Shown: piece by piece, positions 8,832-17,163 of the stretch
Layout: every line of letters starts with the position of its first letter
Numbering within the stretch: position 1 is the stretch's first letter
From: Hymenobacter sp. BT188
Lineage (GTDB): Bacteria; Bacteroidota; Bacteroidia; Cytophagales; Hymenobacteraceae
Assembly (NCBI RefSeq): GCF_014333585.1
Contig: NZ_JACSCW010000004.1
Location: forward strand, 620,001-684,000
Reading direction: 5' to 3'
Length of the DNA: 64,000 nucleotides
Position numbers and translations under genes: made by a program
The notes under the pieces: generated by a model
What the model was told of the DNA's origin: nothing
Databases searched by the model: none
Seen by the model: the letters and a program-made list of their open reading frames with translations, nothing else

Positions 8832-10004
8832 ATGAAGCTGCTCGTCCTGCTGTCCCGGTTTCCCTACCCGCTTGACAAGGGCGACAAGCTGCGTGCCTTC
8901 CATCAACTCCGTGAGCTGGCCCAGCGCCATGAGATCTACTTATTTGCTCTCACCGATGAGCCCGTGACGCCGTCCGCGCTGGCGACCGTGACGCCCCTTT
9001 GCAAAGGGGGACTGCACATTCATCAGCTCCGCCGGCCCCGCATTGCCCTGAACATGACCCGCGCCCTCGCCAATGGGCGCCCGTTGCAGGTGGGCTACTT
9101 TCACGATACCAAGGCCCAGCGCTGCCTCGATCAGATAATGATCCAGTTTAAGCCCGACCACGCGTACTGCCAGCTTATTCGCATGGCCGAATACCTGCGC
9201 CCACACACGCAGCGCCTGCCCTGCACCCTCGATTACATGGATGTATTCTCAGCTGGCATGCTGCGCCGGGCCGAAAAAGCCCCCCAGTGGCAGCGGCCGG
9301 TGTTTCAGCTGGAAGCAGAGCGTCTGCGCGCCTACGAGGCGGCGGCATTTGAGTGGTTTCGCCACCACACCATCATCTCCGACCAAGACCGTCAGCTTAT
9401 CGATCACCCGCGTCGGGCCGAGATTGAGGTAGTGCTGAACGGAATCGATACCAACTATTTTCGGCCTGTACAAAGCAAAAAAGAATACGAGATTCTGTTT
9501 TGCGGCAACATGAACTACCATCCGAATGTGGATGCTGCCGTGTTTCTGGCTGAGGAAATCCTACCTTTAGTACGGCAACAACATCCTGCAGCCCGCCTGC
9601 TGATTGCCGGCACCACGCCGGCGCCGCGGGTGCAGGCGCTGGCTTCACCTACCGTAACAGTCAGCGGCTGGCTTTCTGATATTCGCGAGGCGTATGCGGC
9701 GGCGGGCGTATTTGTGGCGCCCATGCGCGTAGGTACAGGCCTGCAAAATAAGCTGCTCGAAGCTATGGCTATGCGCTTGCCTTGCGTAACTACTCCATTG
9801 GCAAACAATGCTTTACGCGGAACAGTAGGAGAGCATTTGCTTGTTGGCCAATCGGCGGCGGAACTGGCAGCGCACATCAGCGACCTGCTCGCTAAGGCTG
9901 AATATGCAAAATCACTGGCCAAACGGGGCCTTGAGTTTGTGCGCGAAAACTACAACTGGGCCACGGCTACCAGCCGATTGGAGCGCTTGTTTGAAAAGCC
10001 CTAG
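8832..10004 (+). CDS. Glycosyltransferase (GT4-type, exopolysaccharide-associated style)
   Basis: 390 residues. MKLLVLLSRFPYPLDKGDKLRAFHQL at the N-terminus is typical of PEP-CTERM/EpsH-associated sugar transferases. The C-terminal half has VLNGIDTNYF, CGNMNYHPNVDAA, GWLSDIREAY and APMRVGTGLQNKLLEAMAM, i.e. a GT-B nucleotide-sugar domain. The ATG at 8832 is chosen; the in-frame TTG nine bases upstream lies inside the motif TTTGCCCCCC. CTAACTTTG (8817-8825) just upstream matches a -7 box, so a near-leaderless transcript is possible besides read-through from the previous gene. Substrate unknown. Confidence 0.85.
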   Translation: MKLLVLLSRFPYPLDKGDKLRAFHQLRELAQRHEIYLFALTDEPVTPSALATVTPLCKGGLHIHQLRRPRIALNMTRALANGRPLQVGYFHDTKAQRCLDQIMIQFKPDHAYCQLIRMAEYLRPHTQRLPCTLDYMDVFSAGMLRRAEKAPQWQRPVFQLEAERLRAYEAAAFEWFRHHTIISDQDRQLIDHPRRAEIEVVLNGIDTNYFRPVQSKKEYEILFCGNMNYHPNVDAAVFLAEEILPLVRQQHPAARLLIAGTTPAPRVQALASPTVTVSGWLSDIREAYAAAGVFVAPMRVGTGLQNKLLEAMAMRLPCVTTPLANNALRGTVGEHLLVGQSAAELAAHISDLLAKAEYAKSLAKRGLEFVRENYNWATATSRLERLFEKP

Positions 10005-10122
10005 GATAAGCACGTTGCATTCTTGAATTTAGCTTAAACAGCAACGGGGACTGCCGGCAAAGTTGCTGATCAGAGTGGCTTCGAAATAAGCTTCTCTGCG
10101 CATTACTAACTACTTAATCCTC

Positions 10123-10938
10123 ATGAATAAGAACTTACGCATCGCTATTCTGGGCTGCGGCAACATGGGGCGAGCTTTTGCGAAAGCGTTTCTGCAATAC
10201 AATCTCGTGGCCCGCACCGATATGCTGCTGCTGGGCCGCGACGACGCGCATTGTGAGCGCCTAAATGCCAGCCAGTTGGGTATGCCAACTGGCTTGCTTT
10301 CCGCCGACGTAGGTAGCTACGATGTGGTGCTGGTAGCGGTAAAGCCCCAGGATTTTGGTCGGGTGGCCGATGGGCTCCGGCAGGTGCTACAGCCTGAACA
10401 GGTAGTGGTATCCATCATGGCCGGCATCCCGATTGCGCGCTTGCAGCGGGAACTCAAGCATCGGCAGGTACTGCGAGCTATGCCGAATACGCCGGCTTTG
10501 CTAGGTATGGGAATCACGGGTTTTTCAGCTTCTTCCGAGGTGAGCCGTACGCGGTTGCATCAGGTCGAAAACCTCCTTAACGCCACGGGCCGCTCTATCT
10601 TTATGGAAGATGAGAGCCTGCTCGATGCTGTTACGGCCGTCAGTGGCAGTGGCCCGGCGTATTTCTATTACATCGTGCAGGCCATGATGCGAGCCGGGCA
10701 GGAGCTGGGGTTCTCGGAATCGGTGGCGGGATTGCTGGTAAAGCAGACGATGTTGGGGGCCTTTCATTTGCTGAACAATTCCGACCAAAGTATCGACCAG
10801 CTGATTGCCAACGTGGCCTCTAAAGGCGGCACTACCGAAGCAGCGTTGCGTACTTTTCGGGCGGGCCACTTGGCTGAAACACTGGTAGATGGCATCAAAG
10901 CGGCTCAACAGCGCGCTACAGAACTGGCAAAGGAGTAG
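10123..10938 (+). CDS. proC: Pyrroline-5-carboxylate reductase
   Basis: 271 residues, the normal length. It catalyses the last step of proline synthesis, NAD(P)H-dependent reduction of 1-pyrroline-5-carboxylate. The N-terminal Rossmann fold has AILGCGNMG (about residues 8-16). The signature VSGSGPAYFYYI...QELGF and the C-terminal SKGGTTEAALRTF belong to the ProC dimer domain. It is a single gene; the upstream gap (10005-10122) shows no RNA gene. A degenerate repeat unit starts at its stop codon. Confidence 0.95.
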   Translation: MNKNLRIAILGCGNMGRAFAKAFLQYNLVARTDMLLLGRDDAHCERLNASQLGMPTGLLSADVGSYDVVLVAVKPQDFGRVADGLRQVLQPEQVVVSIMAGIPIARLQRELKHRQVLRAMPNTPALLGMGITGFSASSEVSRTRLHQVENLLNATGRSIFMEDESLLDAVTAVSGSGPAYFYYIVQAMMRAGQELGFSESVAGLLVKQTMLGAFHLLNNSDQSIDQLIANVASKGGTTEAALRTFRAGHLAETLVDGIKAAQQRATELAKE

Positions 10939-10956
10939 AGAAGCGTACTCGCGTCT
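10935..10956. repeat. Degenerate half of the GTAGAGACGCG repeat
   Basis: Overlapping the proC stop codon, this 22-base stretch matches GTAGAGAnGCGTAnTCGCGTCT with two differences from the arm of the inverted repeat at 32079-32184. It can fold as a small hairpin (GCGTAnTCGC). It is probably a decayed single copy of a dispersed palindromic repeat. Confidence 0.5.
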
Positions 10957-11136
10957 CCGGGGGGCATTTCGATGATCTAGGGTCTGGCTTAATTTGGCTT
11001 ATATAGCGGTTTACCATTCGAGAATTTTGCCTGTCGTAACTTCGTGGCGCCGTTGGTGGTTGTTCTGCCAGCTTTGCGAATAGGTTTTCCAAAAGCCGAC
11101 CGCCGCAACATCCTTTAATCTGCATCACTTACGTTC

Positions 11137-12381
11137 ATGCTTAATTCAATAGAAGACGCCATTGCCGATATTCGCGCCGGCAAAGTAGTTATCGTGGTCG
11201 ACGACGAAGACCGCGAAAATGAAGGCGACTTTATCTGTGCTGCCCGCTGTGCCACGCCCGAAATTGTGAATTTTATGGCCACTCACGGTCGCGGCTTGGT
11301 GTGCGCACCGCTTACCGAAGACCGCTGCGAGGAGTTAGGTTTGGAGCTTATGGTGGGGCGTAATACGGCCCTGCACGCGACTCCTTTCACGGTATCGGTT
11401 GACTTGCTTACCCACGGTGTCACGACGGGCATTTCCGCTTCCGACCGCTCCAAGACCATTATGGCCCTTATTGACCCCACTACCAAGCCGGAAGAGCTAG
11501 GTAAGCCGGGTCATATTTTTCCGCTGAAAGCGCGCAAGGAAGGCGTGTTGCGTCGCGCCGGCCATACGGAGGCTGCGGTAGACTTAGCGCGTTTGGCGGG
11601 GTTTGAGCCGGCTGGGGTACTGGTGGAGATTCTAAAGGAAGATGGCGAAATGGCTCGTCTGCCCGATCTGGAGGAAGTCGCTCAGCGCTGGAATTTAAAG
11701 CTGATTTCGGTACAGGACCTTATCAAGTATCGTCTGGCCAAAGAAAGCCTGATTACGCGTGACATTACCGTCAAATTACCTACTCAGTGGGGTGATTTCG
11801 ACCTTTATGCCTTCACCCAGCGCTCTAATGGTGCTCAGCACTTAGCTCTGGTAAAAGGAGACCTAACTGGCTCGGAGCCACCGCTGGTACGGGTGCACTC
11901 ATCCTGCGTAACCGGCGATATTTTTGGCTCATGCCGCTGCGATTGTGGTCCGCAATTGCACCGCGCCATGGAGCAGATCAACAAGGCCGGTCGGGGTGTG
12001 GTGGTGTACATGAACCAGGAGGGCCGTGGAATTGGCTTGCTGAATAAGCTAAAGGCTTACAAGCTACAGGAGCAGGGCCGCGACACGGTGGAAGCCAACG
12101 TAGAGTTGGGTTTTGGCATGGATGAGCGCGATTATGGCGTGGGTGCTTCTATTTTGCGCGACTTGGGAATTAGTAAGATGCGCTTGCTGACTAACAACCC
12201 CCGCAAGCGTACTGGCTTGATGGGCTACGGACTGGAAATTGTCGAAACCGTAGCTATCGAAATTGAACCCAACCAACATAACCAGAGTTATTTAACTACG
12301 AAGCGCGATAAGCTCGGTCACATGATTCTGAGTAAGCCGTACCCCGGTAAAACGACGGTAGAAGCCGAAAAAGAATTATAG
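11137..12381 (+). CDS. ribBA: Bifunctional 3,4-DHBP synthase / GTP cyclohydrolase II
   Basis: 414 residues, fusing two riboflavin pathway enzymes. The RibB half (about 1-200) makes 3,4-dihydroxy-2-butanone 4-phosphate from ribulose 5-phosphate and shows [12 protein letters not shown] and [14 protein letters not shown]. The RibA half (about 210-400) hydrolyses GTP and has the zinc cysteines in [17 protein letters not shown], plus NQEGRGIGL and [13 protein letters not shown]. Both active sites look complete. The start at 11137 gives the standard N-terminus. No FMN riboswitch is evident in the 200-base gap upstream. Confidence 0.96.
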   Translation: MLNSIEDAIADIRAGKVVIVVDDEDRENEGDFICAARCATPEIVNFMATHGRGLVCAPLTEDRCEELGLELMVGRNTALHATPFTVSVDLLTHGVTTGISASDRSKTIMALIDPTTKPEELGKPGHIFPLKARKEGVLRRAGHTEAAVDLARLAGFEPAGVLVEILKEDGEMARLPDLEEVAQRWNLKLISVQDLIKYRLAKESLITRDITVKLPTQWGDFDLYAFTQRSNGAQHLALVKGDLTGSEPPLVRVHSSCVTGDIFGSCRCDCGPQLHRAMEQINKAGRGVVVYMNQEGRGIGLLNKLKAYKLQEQGRDTVEANVELGFGMDERDYGVGASILRDLGISKMRLLTNNPRKRTGLMGYGLEIVETVAIEIEPNQHNQSYLTTKRDKLGHMILSKPYPGKTTVEAEKEL

Positions 12382-12425
12382 CCTAAAGGCCGGAAAACGC
12401 GTTTTTTGGCTATATTACTCTGGCT

Positions 12426-13244
12426 ATGAAAATCCTGCGTTCCGTTTTGAGTGCCGGCGTGGCCGCCCTGGTGCTTAGCTTTTTCCCAACTTCGACTGCC
12501 CTGGCGCAGCGCAGTAATTTCGTGCAGGAGTTTGCGGGCAGTACCATTCTGCTGGCCAACGGCGATACGCTGGAAGGGCCGCTCGTACTGCACCGCAATG
12601 AGGACGTGGTGCGCATGACCATGCCCAATAATACCATCAATACGCTTTCGGCGGTGGCCGTGCAGAGCTTTGCGGTGAAAGGCGAGCAGTTCGACCAGCG
12701 CCGCGATGCATATTACTACGACGACTTTTATGATGCGCGCCGGGGCTACTACTACGGTAGCCCCGCGTTCTTCAATGGACCCTTGCCGAATCGCCGGGAG
12801 CGACCCGACACTAGCTTGGTGCGGGTATTCCGCACTTACCGCTGGAACCGTGACAACGACTACAGCGACTACAAATCGCCGGCGTTTTTTGAGCAACTGA
12901 GCAGTGGTCCTACGGTGTTGCTGCGCCGCGAAGCCCTAGTCGAGCGGCCTGTGTATGCCGCTGGTCCTTATGGTTACGGGGGCGGCTATGGTGGGTATCC
13001 GGCTGGGCCTTCGCGCTACGCGGGCTCGTACTCGGAGATAAAGGACAATTTCTACCTGGGTACGCCAACAGGCAATATTATTCCGCTACGCAATCCGAAG
13101 AAGGATTTGTTGGCTGCCTACCCGAAGCAGGCGCGCCAGATTGAGAAGTACGCCAAGCAAAACAACCTGAACTTTACCATTGCCCGCGAGCTGGCGTTCA
13201 TCGTGAATTATGCTAATTCGCTGACGGAAGAAAAGCAGCCTTAA
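12426..13244 (+). CDS. Secreted protein of unknown function
   Basis: 272 residues. A signal peptide (about 1-27, ending ALAQ) is followed by a small beta-rich segment (about 30-85: ANGDTLEGPLVLHRNEDVVRM). The middle is rich in Tyr, Gly and Asp (DAYYYDDFYDARRGYYYG; GGYGGYPAG) and probably disordered. The last 80 residues look helical and charged. I do not recognise a named family. It starts 44 bases after ribBA and may be read from the same transcript. A G-C6 terminator follows and also faces the convergent ABC permease. Confidence 0.75.
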   Translation: MKILRSVLSAGVAALVLSFFPTSTALAQRSNFVQEFAGSTILLANGDTLEGPLVLHRNEDVVRMTMPNNTINTLSAVAVQSFAVKGEQFDQRRDAYYYDDFYDARRGYYYGSPAFFNGPLPNRRERPDTSLVRVFRTYRWNRDNDYSDYKSPAFFEQLSSGPTVLLRREALVERPVYAAGPYGYGGGYGGYPAGPSRYAGSYSEIKDNFYLGTPTGNIIPLRNPKKDLLAAYPKQARQIEKYAKQNNLNFTIARELAFIVNYANSLTEEKQP

Positions 13245-13264
13245 GCAGACCGTTTCGATACCTA

Positions 13265-13309
13265 GCATAAAAAAGCCCCCCATAAATCTTCTGGGGGGCT
13301 TTTTTATGC
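13265..13309. terminator. Bidirectional G-C6 terminator
   Basis: The arms GCATAAAAAAGCCCCCC and GGGGGGCTTTTTTATGC pair perfectly around ATAAATCTTCT-type loop bases. The A and T runs make it usable from both sides, between convergent genes (secreted protein + / ABC permease -). Confidence 0.9.
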
Positions 13310-13332
13310 TGTGGCGTTAAACGCCGAACACG

Positions 13333-14100
13333 TTACAAATCCCGGTAGCGAAGCAGCAGGTAGCTGCCGAGCCAAAAGACAGCGGCATAGGTTAGGGCGA
13401 GCGGCACAGCTTGCGTGGCGGTGAGGGCGCTGGTGGGGCCGGTCATGGTTTCGAGAATGGCCTGCGTCGGGTTGGGGGTAAGGCTAGAAAATACCTTGGT
13501 GGGGAAATATCGGTCAATGTGGTCCTCGACGGGTAAGCGCAGCAGAGGCTCAATTACCCAGGAATACAGCAGGAAAAGCAGAATAGCGGGTCCGCTCTTT
13601 CGAATTAGGAAGCCAAATAGGGCAGCAAGGCTAAGGTAGCCCAAGGCCTGCACACCGTAGCGAAGCAGGGCGTCGAAGAGCCCTTCCGCCGGGGAAATGC
13701 TGGAGTCATTAGCATAGGAGAGCCCGAAGTAAAGCCCGACTAGCAGTACCACGAGCATCCCAAACACGGTCAGCAGTCCCGATACGGCCAGTTTGCCTTG
13801 TATCAGTCCGGCCGGCGATAAGCCATCAATGAGCTGTTGCCGGAAGGTGCGAAACTGGAATTCGTCGGTGATGAGAATGATGAGCAGAATGCCCAGCAGC
13901 AGATGAAAGTAGCTCGCTACGTAAGCCAGCTTTGTCCACAAGCCCGGAAACGCATACAGGCTGCTGCCCATGGTCTGCCCATTGATGGTCACGTTGCCGC
14001 CTACTGAAACGAAGAAAGCCAGCAGACTTACAAAAAGCGCCAGCACAATCCAGACCGTGCGATAGGGCAGGAGCTTACGGAGTTCAGCACGTACGAGCAT
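13333..14100 (-). CDS. ABC-2-type transporter permease
   Basis: 255 residues with about six hydrophobic segments (near residues 15-33, 55-78, 105-128, 150-172, 178-195 and 230-250). This is the membrane part of an ABC exporter. The N-terminus (ELRKLLPYRTVWIV) and SLYAFPGLWTKLAYVASYFHLLLGILLIILI are typical of two-gene ABC-2 systems in Bacteroidota. It lies 54 bases after the ATPase gene in the same direction, so they form one transporter. The substrate cannot be inferred. Confidence 0.85.
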   Translation of the reverse strand: MLVRAELRKLLPYRTVWIVLALFVSLLAFFVSVGGNVTINGQTMGSSLYAFPGLWTKLAYVASYFHLLLGILLIILITDEFQFRTFRQQLIDGLSPAGLIQGKLAVSGLLTVFGMLVVLLVGLYFGLSYANDSSISPAEGLFDALLRYGVQALGYLSLAALFGFLIRKSGPAILLFLLYSWVIEPLLRLPVEDHIDRYFPTKVFSSLTPNPTQAILETMTGPTSALTATQAVPLALTYAAVFWLGSYLLLRYRDL

Positions 14101-14154
14101 GGGGCAAGAATAAGAAAATGAGGTTGTTGAGAGAGACTATGAGAATGGTGAATG

Positions 14155-15051
14155 TTACTTGGTGAGCTCCAAAAACTGCGTTTCGAGGCTGCGGTGCCTA
14201 ACTTCCAGACTGTTAAGCACTAAGCCTTGCAGGAAAAGAGCTTGGTTTAGCTCAGCGGGCTGATAGCCAGTACCCAGCACCGCACTGAACGCCCCACCCG
14301 GCTCGGGTCGCACATCAGTTACCCAGGAAAAGCCCCCCAGCGCCTCCAGCAGCGCAGCCGGCGCGGCATTGGGAGCTAGGCGCAGTACGATACGGTCGGC
14401 AACGGCTAGGATGTTGCTGACCGAACCCGCCGCTCGTAACTCGCCGCGCTGAAGCACGGCTACGTGGGTACAAACCTTCTCAATCTCATCAAGCAGATGA
14501 CTGGCCAGAATAATCGTTTTCCCTTCGGCGGCCAAGCGCAGTACCAACGCCCGCACTTCGGCAATGCCCTGCGGGTCGAGGCCATTTGTAGGCTCGTCGA
14601 GAACCAGAACCTCCGGGCGGCCCAATAGCGTAGACGCCAGAGCGAGCCGTTGTTTCATGCCTAGTGAAAAGCCCCGAAAAGCATCATGCTGACGGGCAGC
14701 CAAGCCGGTTATTTCCAGTGCCTCCGCTATAGTGGCCGTGTCGGCACCTTTCACCTCGGCGGCAATCTGAAGGTTTTGGCGAGCGGAGAGGTAGGGAAAG
14801 AAATTGGGGGTTTCCAGCAGAGCTCCCACCCGCCGCTTACTCGCACTCGAAATTTGCCCCCCAAACCAGCGAACGCTGCCCTCAGATGGTTGTAGTACCC
14901 CCAGCGCAATGCCGAGCGTGGTGGTTTTGCCGCTGCCATTTGGTCCCAATAACCCGTACACACTGCCGGCCTCCACCGTGAGGTTCAGACCCTTCAGCGC
15001 CTGCGTACTGCCATAGTTTTTGGAGAGGTTCTCGATTTCAAGAATGGGCAT
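14155..15051 (-). CDS. ABC transporter ATP-binding protein (exporter)
   Basis: 298 residues. Walker A GLLGPNGSGKTTT (about residues 33-45), signature SLGMKQRLALA, Walker B VLVLDEPTNGLDPQ and the switch His in ILASHLLDEIEKV are all intact. The C-terminal 70 residues are the accessory domain of the CcmA/BcrA-like exporter class. It powers the ABC-2 permease encoded immediately downstream. A G-C6 motif occurs twice in the coding sequence (near 14332 and 14863). Confidence 0.93.
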   Translation of the reverse strand: MPILEIENLSKNYGSTQALKGLNLTVEAGSVYGLLGPNGSGKTTTLGIALGVLQPSEGSVRWFGGQISSASKRRVGALLETPNFFPYLSARQNLQIAAEVKGADTATIAEALEITGLAARQHDAFRGFSLGMKQRLALASTLLGRPEVLVLDEPTNGLDPQGIAEVRALVLRLAAEGKTIILASHLLDEIEKVCTHVAVLQRGELRAAGSVSNILAVADRIVLRLAPNAAPAALLEALGGFSWVTDVRPEPGGAFSAVLGTGYQPAELNQALFLQGLVLNSLEVRHRSLETQFLELTK

Positions 15052-15120
15052 GTGGTGAACTTAAATTTGGAAGGAAAAGGCTTAAGATTATACTGAAAAC
15101 GAAGCTTAACACCTGTGTTT

Positions 15121-15230
15121 GTCATGCAGAGCGTTAGCGAAGCATCTCGCGTGTTTAGTGAGTGGGATTACTAACTTCTTGTCAGCCTTCTTGTCAGCAC
15201 GCGAGATGCTTCGCTAACGCTCTGCATGAC
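15121..15230. repeat. Perfect 33-bp inverted repeat
   Basis: Arms 15121-15153 and 15198-15230 are exact inverted copies, each starting GTCATGCAGAGCGTTAGC. The 44-base loop holds a tandem CTTCTTGTCAGC duplication. It sits in the non-coding gap between the ABC ATPase and the M14 gene. There is no ORF and no T-run, so it resembles a REP/MITE-like mobile palindrome rather than a terminator. Confidence 0.8.
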
Positions 15231-15316
15231 CACCTTATTTGTGACAACGACCATAAGTGGGACGCTTCCCCTGTGACTCTCTATGGTGAATAGATCGAAA
15301 TACAGAGCATAGAGCA

Positions 15317-17059
15317 TTATTCTACCGGCAATTTGCCCCCCAGCCAGCGGGCTACGGGGTAGCGCTGGTAGGATTTCTCATAATGCGGGGAGCGGCGATA
15401 GATGAAGTCCAGTTGGGCACTGGCGCTTTTGGCAAAGGCTTGATCTTCCTTCTTGCGGGCCTCGAGCTTCTGGCGGAGTTGCGGATCGCGGCGGAGTAGC
15501 TCTGAGGCTAGGTCTTCGAAGACGTAGTCGGAGAAGTGCTCTTTCTGCTGTAGGATGCTGTCGAAAAAGCCCCAGTTGAAGAAGGAGTCTGTGGCTTGTG
15601 GCTCGAGGGTTTCAACTAGGTAGCGTGCGGCCTGTTGGTCGAGGATGGCTACGTAATCCCCTTTGCGGAATGCTAGTGCTTGCTGCTCAGGCCGGAGCTT
15701 TACCTGAGAGTGCAGATAATGGCCTTCGTAGGGCCGTGGCGATGTTTTATAATCCTCTACATAATATACTTCGGCAGTGAGGGTAGTGTCGCTACGGAGG
15801 CGCTGCAGTTGCACGCCACTTAGGCGCAAGCGCTCCAGTACTTCCCCCCAAGCCTGCGGAATAAGGTAGGCTACGGGACGGCGCACGGTTGTGGTGGGGC
15901 GGTAGGTGTGGTAGTAGTTGATGGGCCGCGTGAAGGGCGCTTTGCGGTCATAGTACAGGCGGGGCTGCCCGCTTACTTCGCTGGTTTTGGTGCGGCCTTC
16001 GTAGCCCCGAAAGCTGAACTTGTCTACCTGCGTCGTGTCGAGTTTCCAGGTTAAAGGGAATTCGATTTGGGTGCGGGTTTGCTGGTCGGCTGTGGCGCGG
16101 GCCTGCTTGATTTGGGCTGCATCCTGGTTTACCGTACGGATGAGTAAATCCAGAAAATCGTAGGTGACGCGCACCCGGGGGGCAAATTCCTTGAGCATAT
16201 GCGTCTCGGTCACGAAGCCCAGGGTATTGAATAATGTCGTGTAGCCAGTGGAATAGCGCGGTGTTTCCAGGAAGCCTCGTATGCCACTCTCGGGCGTACG
16301 GCCCTCAAAGTCAACGTAAGGCGTCAGGGGCCATTTCTTCTTTTCCATGCCCGCGTACAAAGCCGGCAGGAGCCGCTGCTGCATGTACTCGCTCATGGCC
16401 GGATGAAGCTTGTCGCGCTGGGTATCAATCAGCGTCATGGTATACTGGTAATCAGCACCATTCGATGTGTGTGTATCAACAAATACTTCGGGTTGCCAAC
16501 GCTGGAAAAGTTGGGCAAAGCTGCGAGCATTGCGCGAATCCTGCTTGATGTAGTCGCGGTTCAGATCGAGGTTGCGGGCGTTGCCACGGAAGCCGTATTC
16601 CTGGGGACCATTTTGGTTGGTGCGGGTGGTGCTATTACGATTCAGGGAGCCGTCTACATTGTAAATTGGGATGAGTACTAATGTTACATTTTTGAGTTGG
16701 CGCCGCAGCTCTTTCTTCTGCACGTAGTCGCGCACAAGCATCATGCTGGCATCAATGCCTTCGGGCTCACCGGGGTGAATGCCGTTTTGAATAAAGACCA
16801 CGCGCCGGTTTTTGGCTCGCACCGAAGCCGGGTCCGCGTCGCCATCCAACGACACAATTACCTCGTGCAGCGGCTGTCCGATGTCGGTAGTCCCCGCCTC
16901 GCGCAAGGTAATCTCGGGATAGGCCGCGTCGAGTCTTTTATAGTAGTCTATGCACTCGGCGTAGGTGGCAGTGGTATTGCCATTACCTTTCTCGAACGGC
17001 GTGCGCCAATCAGGGGGCGCGATGAAAAGTAGGGAGGCGGAGAGTAGAAGGGCGAGCAT
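15317..17059 (-). CDS. Secreted M14 zinc carboxypeptidase
   Basis: About 580 residues. A hydrophobic N-terminal signal (MLALLLSASLLFIAP) is followed by an M14 domain. The zinc ligands are in NGIHPGEPEG (His and Glu, about residue 95-98) and DTHTSN (His), and the catalytic Glu lies in FVTETHML. The C-terminal 200 residues form an extra beta-rich domain. It removes C-terminal residues from peptides outside the cytoplasm. The ATG at 17059 is preferred over the TTG at 17080 because it begins the signal peptide cleanly. A perfect palindromic terminator lies just upstream. Confidence 0.87.
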   Translation of the reverse strand: MLALLLSASLLFIAPPDWRTPFEKGNGNTTATYAECIDYYKRLDAAYPEITLREAGTTDIGQPLHEVIVSLDGDADPASVRAKNRRVVFIQNGIHPGEPEGIDASMMLVRDYVQKKELRRQLKNVTLVLIPIYNVDGSLNRNSTTRTNQNGPQEYGFRGNARNLDLNRDYIKQDSRNARSFAQLFQRWQPEVFVDTHTSNGADYQYTMTLIDTQRDKLHPAMSEYMQQRLLPALYAGMEKKKWPLTPYVDFEGRTPESGIRGFLETPRYSTGYTTLFNTLGFVTETHMLKEFAPRVRVTYDFLDLLIRTVNQDAAQIKQARATADQQTRTQIEFPLTWKLDTTQVDKFSFRGYEGRTKTSEVSGQPRLYYDRKAPFTRPINYYHTYRPTTTVRRPVAYLIPQAWGEVLERLRLSGVQLQRLRSDTTLTAEVYYVEDYKTSPRPYEGHYLHSQVKLRPEQQALAFRKGDYVAILDQQAARYLVETLEPQATDSFFNWGFFDSILQQKEHFSDYVFEDLASELLRRDPQLRQKLEARKKEDQAFAKSASAQLDFIYRRSPHYEKSYQRYPVARWLGGKLPVE

Positions 17060-17095
17060 GCAGCAGTGAATTTTCTGCAATCAACGCTAAAAAAA

Positions 17096-17129
17096 CAGAA
17101 AGCCCTGACGTGCACGTCAGGGCTTTCTG
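17096..17129. terminator. 34-base perfect palindrome terminator
   Basis: CAGAAAGCCCTGACGTG and its exact reverse complement meet at the centre with no loop bases excluded. It lies after the stop of the first DUF4394 gene and before the M14 gene. On the minus strand it is followed by a T-rich run. Confidence 0.8.
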
Positions 17130-17163
17130 CTGATATGATGTGTGAGAAGGTAAAGAGGGACGC

